Shown here in pieces: positions 1-5,630 of a stretch of DNA of 6,764 nt. The translations under genes were made by a program, and so were the position numbers. Below the pieces are notes generated by a model. The model saw only the letters and a list, made by a program, of their open reading frames with translations, searched no databases and was not told where the DNA came from. The first letter of the stretch is position 1, and each line of letters opens with the position of its first letter. The stretch lies in the NCBI GenBank assembly GCA_903884125.1, contig CAISDR010000211.1, positions 1-6,764 of the forward strand, read 5' to 3'. This DNA comes from an uncultured bacterium (GTDB lineage: Bacteria; Pseudomonadota; Alphaproteobacteria; CAISDR01).

Positions 1-787
1 CCGGCGTGACTTCGGCGGCGCTGCCAGTAAGGAAGCATTCGGAAAACCCGGCCATTTCATCGGGCTTGATCGCGCGCTGAACCACCGGAATTTGTCGCGC
101 ATGGGCCAGATCAATGACTGTCCGTCGGGTTATGCCGTCCAAAAAACAGTCTGGCGTCGGGGTATGCAGACGACCCTCGGAAACAAAGAAAACATTAGCC
201 CCCGTCGCCTCGGCCACCAGACCGCGATAATCATACATCAGCCCATCGGCATAACCTTTTGCCTCGGCAGCATGTTTGGACAGGGTGCAGATCATATAAA
301 GCCCCGCGGCCTTGGATTTGCACGGGATCGTGTCCGGCGCGGGACGCCGCCAGGGCGCAATATCCAGACGGATGCCCTTCATTTTCTGGTCGGCATCAAA
401 ATAGGATGGCCATTCCCAGACAGCCACCGCCAGATGAATTCGGGATGCCGAGGCAGATACCCCCATCACTTCGGAACCACGCCAGGCTATCGGACGGACA
501 TACCCATCCACCAGCCCGGATGCGCTGGCCGCCGCAATACACGCAGCATCAATTTCATCAGCGGTGTAGGGAATCCTGAACCCCAGGATTTCGGCGGAAG
601 CCAGAAGCCGCTCGGTATGTTCCCTGAGCTTGAAAATCTTTTGGTTATAAAGACGCTCGCCTTCGAATACCGCGCTGGCATAATGCAGTCCATGGGTCAG
701 CACATGCACATTGGCCTGCCGCCATGGCACAAGGGCACCGTCGAACCAAATATGGCCGTCGCGATCATCAAACGGTATCATGGACAT
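1..787 (-). CDS. ilvE: Branched-chain amino-acid aminotransferase, C-terminus cut off by the window edge
   Basis: This is a PLP-dependent class IV aminotransferase of the cytoplasm. It moves the amino group between leucine, isoleucine or valine and 2-oxoglutarate, the last step of branched-chain amino-acid synthesis. Reading the minus strand from 787 gives 262 open codons that leave the window without a stop; the family is usually about 290-310 residues, so roughly 30 or more are missing. The start of the protein reads MSMIPFDDRDGHIWFDG. HGLHYASAVFEGER (32-45) is the class IV N-terminal signature. IPCKSKAAGLY (154-164) aligns with the lysine region of E. coli IlvE and puts the Schiff-base lysine at K159. 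VAEATGANVFF (191-201) carries the conserved Glu193, and LTGSAAEVTP sits at the break. The ATG at 787 is chosen because AAGGAG lies 9 nt upstream; the in-frame ATG at 781 would be 15 nt away. It is divergent from the MarR gene. A D-amino-acid transaminase or aminodeoxychorismate lyase is less likely. Confidence 0.93.
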   Translation of the reverse strand, partial: MSMIPFDDRDGHIWFDGALVPWRQANVHVLTHGLHYASAVFEGERLYNQKIFKLREHTERLLASAEILGFRIPYTADEIDAACIAAASASGLVDGYVRPIAWRGSEVMGVSASASRIHLAVAVWEWPSYFDADQKMKGIRLDIAPWRRPAPDTIPCKSKAAGLYMICTLSKHAAEAKGYADGLMYDYRGLVAEATGANVFFVSEGRLHTPTPDCFLDGITRRTVIDLAHARQIPVVQRAIKPDEMAGFSECFLTGSAAEVTP

Positions 788-796
788 AGCGGGGGG

Positions 797-802
797 CTCC
801 TT
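797..802 (-). promoter_or_regulatory. Ribosome binding site of ilvE
   Basis: On the minus strand the sequence reads AAGGAG, 9 nt before the ATG at 787. It decides between the two possible starts at 787 and 781 in favour of 787. Confidence 0.75.
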
Positions 803-844
803 CGTCCGCAAAGACACGGATGCTGGCGGGATGACCGCCTCATC

Positions 845-873
845 TTGACACAGGCTAACCAAGGCACCAAATA
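845..873 (+). promoter_or_regulatory. Candidate sigma-70 promoter of the marR-response regulator pair
   Basis: A perfect -35 box TTGACA (845-850) is followed after 17 bp by CAAATA (868-873), a poor -10 box. Transcription would then begin around 880-881, at or next to the ATG of the MarR gene, so the mRNA would have almost no leader. TTGAC (845-849) and GTCAA (875-879) also form a spaced 5-bp inverted repeat in this divergent gap, which could matter to a regulator. The -35 match is clear. The -10 match is weak, and the start site is an inference. Confidence 0.45.
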
Positions 874-880
874 AGTCAAT

Positions 881-1411
881 ATGACTGACGCATTTTTTTC
901 AACTGCTGAGGAACCAGCGGGCAAGACCAGCCAGACCCCGGCAATTGGGCGGCCGACCGAAGAAGAACTGCGACAGGGAATTGAACTTCTGTTTTTTGCC
1001 TACAGGGATTTTACCGCCGACCCGGATTCGATCCTTGAAGAATTAGGCTTTGGCCGGGCGCATCATCGGGTGATCCACTTTCTGGGCCGGAATCCCGAAA
1101 TCACCATTGGTGATCTTTTGGTGCTGTTGCGGATTACAAAGCAAAGTCTGAACCGCGTCCTGCGCGCACTGTTGGCTGGCGGTTTCGTGGGCCAGCGTAC
1201 CGGTACACGCGATCGCCGCCAGCGGCATCTTTACCTGACCGAATCTGGCGCTGCATTGGAAGCACGGCTTTCCATGCCCCAGAAGGATCGGGTATCGAAA
1301 GCCTTTGTCGAGGCGGGGCCGAACGCCGTCGCCGGATTTAAAAAAGTGCTGGCCGCCCTGCTTGATCCGCAGGAACGCGACCGGGTTTTAAAGGCCATCA
1401 ACCGCCCATGA
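881..1411 (+). CDS. MarR-family transcriptional regulator, PetP-like
   Basis: This is a cytoplasmic winged-helix DNA-binding protein of 176 residues, slightly longer than the usual 140-160 because of a polar N-terminal tail (about 1-26). After a dimerisation helix (27-45), the helix-turn-helix covers about 72-103 (ITIGDLLVLLRITKQSLNRV begins at 74), and the wing carries the basic D-x-R motif in GTRDRRQRHLYLTESG (108-123). The helical tail at 132-172 would complete the dimer interface. The start at 881 is bounded by an in-frame TAA at 872-874, and no other ATG occurs before the fold begins. No Shine-Dalgarno is visible; the nearest AAGG is 16 nt away. The stop overlaps the next gene as ATGA, so the two proteins are co-translated. 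In Rhodobacter the MarR-like PetP is paired with the response regulator PetR and affects cytochrome bc1 expression. The similarity in arrangement and fold is clear, but the same role here is inference. No ligand can be deduced. Confidence 0.88.
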   Translation: MTDAFFSTAEEPAGKTSQTPAIGRPTEEELRQGIELLFFAYRDFTADPDSILEELGFGRAHHRVIHFLGRNPEITIGDLLVLLRITKQSLNRVLRALLAGGFVGQRTGTRDRRQRHLYLTESGAALEARLSMPQKDRVSKAFVEAGPNAVAGFKKVLAALLDPQERDRVLKAINRP

Positions 1412-2115
1412 CTTTTTCACTCTCAACAAACGAGCCGATCAGCGAACAGGCGCATATCCTGGTGGTCGACGACGACGCACGGCTTCGCCGGTTACTGACC
1501 CGGTACCTGACCGAGGCGGGGTATCTGGTCACATCAGCAGCGGACGCCATCGAAGCGCGGGCAAAACTGCGCGGACTGGAGTTTGATCTGCTGGTGGTCG
1601 ATGTGATGATGCCGGGAGAGGACGGGCTTAGCCTGACCCAATCGTTACGAACGCATTCCGATGTACCAATTTTGCTGCTGACGGCCCGTGTCGAACCTGC
1701 CGACAGGATCGCTGGACTTGAATCCGGGGCCGATGATTATCTGGCCAAGCCATTTGAACCGCGCGAACTTACCCTACGGATCGCAACGATCCTGCGGCGG
1801 CAGAAAATCCAGCGACCCATGGTTGAGGCGGTACGGATGGGGGATTTTCGCTTCGATCCTGACCGGGGCGAACTGACCCGCGAGGGAATGGTGATCAAAT
1901 TGACATCGAGTGAGGCCGCGCTGCTGAAGGTACTGGCGGCAGAACCGGGCGCCACTTTCACACGACAGGATCTGGCTGACCGACTGGGCGCCGGGCAGGA
2001 ACGATCCGTCGACGTGGCGGTCACAAGGTTAAGGCGGAAAATAGAGACCGATCCGCGCATGCCCCGCTACCTGCAAACGGTTCGCGGCATCGGCTACATG
2101 CTGCTGCCCGACTGA
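1408..2115 (+). CDS. OmpR/PhoB-type response regulator, PetR-like
   Basis: A two-component response regulator of 235 residues, the normal length for the OmpR family. The receiver domain (about 16-130) begins HILVVDDD with acidic residues D21 and D22. It has the phosphoacceptor D65 in LLVVDVMMPGEDG, the switch threonine T92 in LLLTAR and the lysine K114 in DDYLAKPFEPREL, so it appears competent for phosphorylation. The C-terminal winged helix (about 140-233) contains LTSSEAALLKVL and the recognition-helix region RSVDVAVTRLRRKIETD, ending TVRGIGYMLLPD. Its ATG overlaps the stop of the MarR gene (ATGA), with no strong Shine-Dalgarno of its own, which points to translational coupling. No histidine kinase gene lies beside it in this window, so it is an orphan as far as can be seen. 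PetR of Rhodobacter is the closest named match I can offer for a MarR plus response regulator pair. The symbol is left blank because orthology cannot be proved here. Confidence 0.93.
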   Translation: MTFSLSTNEPISEQAHILVVDDDARLRRLLTRYLTEAGYLVTSAADAIEARAKLRGLEFDLLVVDVMMPGEDGLSLTQSLRTHSDVPILLLTARVEPADRIAGLESGADDYLAKPFEPRELTLRIATILRRQKIQRPMVEAVRMGDFRFDPDRGELTREGMVIKLTSSEAALLKVLAAEPGATFTRQDLADRLGAGQERSVDVAVTRLRRKIETDPRMPRYLQTVRGIGYMLLPD

Positions 2116-2165
2116 CCAGTCAAAATCTGACATGCATGGTGTCTGAGGCCGGTATCATTACCATA

Positions 2166-2194
2166 TTCACACATAAATTTTGTGAAAATATAAT
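2166..2194 (+). promoter_or_regulatory. Candidate upstream promoter P1 of the cys operon
   Basis: The -35 box TTCACA (2166-2171) matches the sigma-70 consensus at five of six bases. The -10 box TATAAT (2189-2194) matches at all six, and the spacing is an ideal 17 bp. The expected start is near 2201, giving a leader of about 127 nt before cysG. The inverted repeat TTCACA-N9-TGTGAA covers the -35 box and spacer, and ATTTT-GTG-AAAAT (2177-2189) reaches the -10 box. A bound repressor there would block polymerase. This is seen by eye only. Confidence 0.6.
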
Positions 2195-2219
2195 TTAACT
2201 AATTTTGAAGGTAAAACTT

Positions 2220-2248
2220 TTGACACCATCAAAATCAGGGTGTAAATA
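2220..2248 (+). promoter_or_regulatory. Candidate downstream promoter P2 of the cys operon
   Basis: A perfect TTGACA (2220-2225) is followed after 17 bp by TAAATA (2243-2248), a partial -10 match. A start near 2255 would leave a leader of about 73 nt. The arms ACACC (2223-2227) and GGTGT (2239-2243) flank an 11-bp centre and overlap both boxes. P2 may be the main promoter, an auxiliary one or chance. Confidence 0.4.
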
Positions 2249-2315
2249 AACGCGCGGTTGGGACGTTGGGTCCGGACACCGCGACCATTGTCATTCGATT
2301 TCAGCACAATCCCTC

Positions 2316-2321
2316 AAGGAG
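2316..2321 (+). promoter_or_regulatory. Ribosome binding site of cysG
   Basis: AAGGAG lies 6 nt before the ATG at 2328 and fixes the start of cysG. Confidence 0.8.
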
Positions 2322-2327
2322 CATTCA

Positions 2328-3707
2328 ATGCAAGGCCTGCCGGTTACGCTAAGTGTCAATTCGGGATCGATCCTGATTGCAGGCGGCTGTGAGCAGGCCG
2401 CACAGAAGACGCGTCTGGCCATGGCCAGCGGGGCCAGGGTTCGGGTCGTAGCGGTTGAGGCTGTTGCGGAAATCCACGAACTGGCCGCCCAGGGCAGAAT
2501 AAGCTGGCATCGGCGCGAATTCGGGATTGCCGACCTTGATGACACGATTGCGGTGTTTGCTGCGGGCAGCCCCGACCTGTGTGCTGTCGTCTCAAAAAGT
2601 GCCCGCGCGCGCTCAGTCCCGGTCAATGTCGTGGATCAGCCGGCGCTTTCGACATTCCAGATGCCGGCCATTGTTGACCGCGATCCGATTTCAATTGCAA
2701 TTGCCACTGGCGGTCAGGCACCTGCCCTCGCCCGCCAGCTGCGGTCAACGATCGAGGCAATCATTCCGACCCGTCTTGGCGATCTGGCGAGGTTCATTGC
2801 GGGCATCCGACCGCAACTTGCGCATCATTCATCTGAAATGCGGCGCAAGCTGATTGATGCCTTGATCGACGGACCGGTTGCCGATCTGGTGCAGGCGGGT
2901 GAAATCGAACAGGCCCATCGCGCGGCGGCTGATGTTTTGGACGGCGAACTGCCAAAGGGCGTAATCCATCTGGTTGGCGCAGGCCCCGGTGACCCGGATC
3001 TTCTGACCGTGGCGGCGCTGCGTGCCCTGTCGCGGGCAGACGTGGTTTTCTATGATTCGCTGGTCCCGCCCGCCATTCTGGATCGTGTCCGCCGTGATGC
3101 CGAGCGGCGGTTTGTAGGCAAGACCCGTGGCCATCATTCAATGAGCCAGCACGATATCGGACACGCACTGGTCACAGAGGCATTGGCGGGCCGCAATGTG
3201 GTCCGCCTAAAAGGCGGTGATCCTTTCATTTTCGGCCGTGGCGGCGAAGAACTGCTGGCAGCCCGTGCCCATGATGTGCCGGTGGTCATCGTGCCGGGCA
3301 TTACAGCCGCCCTTGGCTGTGCAGCGGCCGCAGGCATTCCGCTGACACAGCGCCACATCGCCGGGGCCGTTACCTTCGCGACCGGTCACCGCGCCAAGGA
3401 TCGGCCGGATACTGACTGGAAGACGCTGGCCAGCGCAGATCGCACCCTTGTCATTTATATGGGTCAGGACGAAGCACCACGGCTTTGTTCCGACCTGATT
3501 GGTTCCGGCCTGTCGGCGGCTACGCCGGTTGCAGTGATTGCAAATGGTACCCGCCCGGATATGCAAATCCGTTGCGGCGCGCTGACCGATCTGGCCGAAC
3601 TGGCTGCATCGCTAGCCGGTGGTCCGTGCCTGATTATCATTGGCGAGGTTGTGCGCCTGTCCAGCCATTGGCCGGTTGAGCAGATCGTTGCGCTGGCGGC
3701 GGAGTAG
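2328..3707 (+). CDS. cysG: Siroheme synthase CysG (precorrin-2 dehydrogenase/ferrochelatase plus uroporphyrinogen-III C-methyltransferase)
   Basis: A two-domain cytoplasmic enzyme that turns uroporphyrinogen III into siroheme, the cofactor of the sulfite reductase encoded downstream. At 459 residues it matches E. coli CysG (457). The N-terminal dehydrogenase/chelatase domain (about 1-150) has a Rossmann turn ILIAGGCEQAAQK (15-27) and NVVDQP with D103, the equivalent of Salmonella Asp104. A helical linker follows (150-205). The C-terminal SAM-dependent methyltransferase (about 211-450) has LVGAGPGDPDLLT, D243 in FYDSLV, K265 in FVGKTRG, LKGGDPFIFGRGGEE (294-308), VPGITAA and M378 in IYMGQ; these match the E. 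coli active-site residues Asp248, Lys270 and Met382. Two oddities: the third glycine of the usual GGG nucleotide turn is Cys21, and the position of the Salmonella phosphoserine Ser128 is Thr127. This is the first gene of the cys operon, with a strong AAGGAG before it. The methyltransferase half looks fully intact; the dehydrogenase half probably works. Confidence 0.95.
   Translation: MQGLPVTLSVNSGSILIAGGCEQAAQKTRLAMASGARVRVVAVEAVAEIHELAAQGRISWHRREFGIADLDDTIAVFAAGSPDLCAVVSKSARARSVPVNVVDQPALSTFQMPAIVDRDPISIAIATGGQAPALARQLRSTIEAIIPTRLGDLARFIAGIRPQLAHHSSEMRRKLIDALIDGPVADLVQAGEIEQAHRAAADVLDGELPKGVIHLVGAGPGDPDLLTVAALRALSRADVVFYDSLVPPAILDRVRRDAERRFVGKTRGHHSMSQHDIGHALVTEALAGRNVVRLKGGDPFIFGRGGEELLAARAHDVPVVIVPGITAALGCAAAAGIPLTQRHIAGAVTFATGHRAKDRPDTDWKTLASADRTLVIYMGQDEAPRLCSDLIGSGLSAATPVAVIANGTRPDMQIRCGALTDLAELAASLAGGPCLIIIGEVVRLSSHWPVEQIVALAAE
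3701..3704 (+). promoter_or_regulatory. Ribosome binding site of the DUF2849 gene
   Basis: GGAG, 7 nt before the ATG at 3712, lies inside the last codons of cysG. It supports 3712 as the start in preference to upstream in-frame codons that would overlap cysG. Confidence 0.55.
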
Positions 3708-3711
3708 AGCC

Positions 3712-3966
3712 ATGCAAAGTCTTACCGCGAACCGGCTTGATGATGGCGCTGTCGTCTACCGGACCAAACTGGAAACCTGGAGCCGTAATGTTCACGATGC
3801 CGCCGTGTTTGAGAATGATGCGTCAGCAGCCCTTGAGGAAGCTGGAAGTGACGTTATCCGCGCGCTGGTGGTTGGCGTTGAACTGATTGACGTGACCATG
3901 ACTGATACCGGTACCACACCTGTTTCCCTGCGCGAAAAAATTCGCGCTTTTGGCCCGACAATCTGA
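3712..3966 (+). CDS. DUF2849 family protein, small conserved partner of sulfite reductase
   Basis: A small soluble protein of 84 residues beginning MQSLTANRLDDGAVVYRT and ending REKIRAFGPTI. I recognise the pattern of the DUF2849 family: the LTANRL start, the GxVVY strand, the W in ETWS, the acidic middle and the closing LREKIRAxGPT. Members typically sit between cysG and cysI in alphaproteobacterial sulfur operons. No cysteine, signal peptide or membrane segment is present, so it is not an electron carrier of the ferredoxin or thioredoxin type. The ATG at 3712 is 4 bp after the cysG stop and has GGAG 7 nt upstream; an in-frame extension back to 3640 would overlap cysG and is not needed. The function is unknown. 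Position suggests help with assembly, siroheme delivery or electron transfer for CysI, but that is inference only. Confidence 0.85.
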   Translation: MQSLTANRLDDGAVVYRTKLETWSRNVHDAAVFENDASAALEEAGSDVIRALVVGVELIDVTMTDTGTTPVSLREKIRAFGPTI

Positions 3967-3974
3967 GCAGAACA

Positions 3975-5630
3975 ATGTACCAATACGACCAGATCGACCG
4001 GAATTTTGTTGATGAACGCGTGGCCCAGTTTCGCGACCAGATCGCACGCCGCCTGAGCGGCGAACTGACCGAAGAGGAATTCCGGCCATTGCGCCTGACC
4101 AATGGGCTGTACCTTCAGCTACATGCCTATATGCTGCGTATCGCTATTCCCTATGGCACCCTGAATTCCCGGCAGCTTGAAACGCTGGCCGAAATCGCGC
4201 GCAAATATGACCGTGGTTATGGCCATTTCACCACCCGCCAGAATCTGCAACTGAACTGGATCAGGCTGGATCAGGCCGGGGACGCGCTGGCGGATCTGGC
4301 TGATGCGGATATGCATGCCCTGCAAACAAGCGGCAATTGCATTCGCAATGTGACCGCAGATCATTGGGCGGGTGTGGCGCCCGACGAGGTGGCGGACCCG
4401 CGTGTATATGCCGAACTGATCCGACAATGGTCATCGCTTCATCCCGAATTTTCGTATCTGCCACGCAAATTCAAGATTGCCGTTACCGGTTCGCCCGCAG
4501 ACCGGGCCGCAACCCGTGTCCATGATATCGGTCTGGTCCTGAAACGGGACGATGCCGGTCAGATTGGATTTGAAGTCATTGTCGGCGGTGGTCTTGGACG
4601 TACCCCGATGATCGGCAAAACGATCCGCGATTTCCTGCCCGAAGCACAATTGCTGCCCTATCTGGAAGCAATTCTGCGCGTCTATAATCTGGCTGGCCGT
4701 CGCGACAATATGTACAAGGCGCGCATAAAAATTCTGGTACATGAAATCGGTACAGAGGAAATGTCACGTCGTGTCGAAGCCGAGTTTGCCAAAAATATCG
4801 ACAGTGTGCTTGCAAATGTCCAGGACGAGGTTGCGCGCATCGCCAGCTATTTCACAAAGCTGCCATATGGCCCAAGCGATCCCAACCCGGAAAGTTATGC
4901 GCTGAGGCGGAAGTCTGACCCCGCCTTCAGGCGCTGGGTGATCTCGAACACATTTCCGCACAAGATTGCGGGCTATTGTATCGCCGAGATTTCACTCAAA
5001 CCCACAGGCGGCATTCCCGGCGATGCCACCTCCGCTCAGATGATCGCGGTTGCAGCCCTTGCCCGACAGTATTCCCATGATGAACTGCGTGTCACACATA
5101 CCCAGAATCTGGTTCTGCCGCATGTAAAAATGTCTGATCTGCCTGCCATTTATGATGTGCTGGCGGCACAGAAGCTGGATGCGCCGAATGTGAACAAAGT
5201 TGGTGATATTATTGCCTGTCCGGGCCTTGATTATTGCGCGCTGGCCAATGCGCGGTCGATACCGGTAGCCCAGCGCATTTCAGAGCGATTTGCTGATGTG
5301 GATCGTGCGCACGATCTGGGCGAGGTCAAGATCAAGATTTCCGGCTGCATCAATGCCTGCGGCCACCACCACGTTGGCCATATCGGCCTGCTTGGCGTCG
5401 ACAAGAACGGCGAAGAATTCTATCAGATCACGCTGGGTGGGTCCGAAGCGGCAGATGCCACCATTGGCACACTGCTTGGGCCTGCAATTTCATCCGATCA
5501 GATCGTCGATACAGTCGAAAAAATCCTGACCGCCTATGCTGACTTGCGTCAGGGCAACGAACGGTTCCTGGACACCTATCGCCGGTTGGGTGCCAAACCG
5601 TTCAAGGAGCGTGCCTATGCTGCAGCCTGA
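3975..5630 (+). CDS. cysI: Siroheme- and 4Fe-4S-dependent sulfite reductase hemoprotein (nitrite/sulfite reductase family)
   Basis: A cytoplasmic enzyme of 551 residues, close to the family norm, that would carry out the six-electron reduction of sulfite to sulfide. It shows the internal duplication of the family: two ferredoxin-like half domains (about 45-105 and 330-395) and two siroheme domains (about 118-280 and 405-530). The coupled cluster ligands are visible as C415 and C421 in ACPGLDYC and C458 and C462 in SGCINACGHH. Substrate and siroheme contacts aligned to E. coli CysI are R55 (MLRIAIP), R124 (CIRNV), K165 and K167 (LPRKFKI); FTTRQNLQLNWI (85-96) is also typical. The gene begins 8 bp after the DUF2849 stop with only a weak Shine-Dalgarno, so coupling is likely. 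No cysJ is seen, so ferredoxin or another donor is probable. Assimilatory nitrite reductase is the alternative, but cysG and cysH on either side favour sulfite. Confidence 0.94.
   Translation: MYQYDQIDRNFVDERVAQFRDQIARRLSGELTEEEFRPLRLTNGLYLQLHAYMLRIAIPYGTLNSRQLETLAEIARKYDRGYGHFTTRQNLQLNWIRLDQAGDALADLADADMHALQTSGNCIRNVTADHWAGVAPDEVADPRVYAELIRQWSSLHPEFSYLPRKFKIAVTGSPADRAATRVHDIGLVLKRDDAGQIGFEVIVGGGLGRTPMIGKTIRDFLPEAQLLPYLEAILRVYNLAGRRDNMYKARIKILVHEIGTEEMSRRVEAEFAKNIDSVLANVQDEVARIASYFTKLPYGPSDPNPESYALRRKSDPAFRRWVISNTFPHKIAGYCIAEISLKPTGGIPGDATSAQMIAVAALARQYSHDELRVTHTQNLVLPHVKMSDLPAIYDVLAAQKLDAPNVNKVGDIIACPGLDYCALANARSIPVAQRISERFADVDRAHDLGEVKIKISGCINACGHHHVGHIGLLGVDKNGEEFYQITLGGSEAADATIGTLLGPAISSDQIVDTVEKILTAYADLRQGNERFLDTYRRLGAKPFKERAYAAA
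5604..5609 (+). promoter_or_regulatory. Ribosome binding site of the DUF934 gene, inside cysI
   Basis: AAGGAG lies 7 nt before the ATG at 5617, within the final codons of cysI. It shows that the DUF934 protein starts at 5617 and not at the upstream in-frame codon at 5536. Confidence 0.75.

Larger units (their letters stand above)
2116..2327 (+). promoter_or_regulatory. Intergenic control region of the cys operon
   Basis: This 212-bp non-coding gap contains the most AT-rich stretch of the window (about 2165-2250). It holds two candidate promoters, several short inverted repeats (GGTA-TCAT-TACC at 2151-2162, TTCACA-N9-TGTGAA at 2166-2186, ACACC-N11-GGTGT at 2223-2243), the direct repeat TAATTT-N3-TAATTT (2191-2205) and the palindrome GTCCGGAC (2270-2277). 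No stem with a T-run that would terminate the response regulator transcript is evident, so some readthrough into cysG is possible. I do not recognise a known riboswitch. Confidence 0.65.

Noticed and set aside
842..870. Minus-strand promoter for ilvE, TTGGTG-N17-CAAGAT
   Set aside because: Only about six of twelve bases match the consensus, which is too weak to list as a feature.
92..874. Long plus-strand open frame of 260 codons
   Set aside because: It is antisense to the ilvE coding region, has no family resemblance and has no ribosome site. The minus-strand frame carries all aminotransferase motifs.
2166..2186. Crp or FNR binding site in TTCACA-N9-TGTGAA
   Set aside because: The arms face the opposite way from TGTGA-N6-TCACA and do not match TTGAT-N4-ATCAA. 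It is kept only as an unassigned dyad.
2136..2198. Small open frame of 20 codons upstream of cysG, a possible leader peptide
   Set aside because: It has no Shine-Dalgarno and lies upstream of and across the P1 promoter, so it would not be in the cys leader. It shows no run of regulatory codons such as Cys or Met.
2200..2327. Possible riboswitch in the cysG leader
   Set aside because: Only short stems are visible (GGAC-GTTGG-GTCC at 2261-2273, GTCCGGAC at 2270-2277). I could not match SAM, SAH or cobalamin riboswitch cores.
2794..3168. Minus-strand open frames inside cysG and other genes
   Set aside because: They are low-complexity Arg/Pro-rich antisense frames typical of GC-rich genes, with no domain signature.
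3640..3711. Upstream extension of the DUF2849 protein by 24 residues
   Set aside because: It lies inside cysG. The ATG at 3712 gives the LTANRL start typical of the family and has GGAG before it.
5536..5616. Upstream extension of the DUF934 protein by 27 residues
   Set aside because: It would overlap cysI by 95 bp. The ATG at 5617 has a well-spaced AAGGAG, and the family start fits there.
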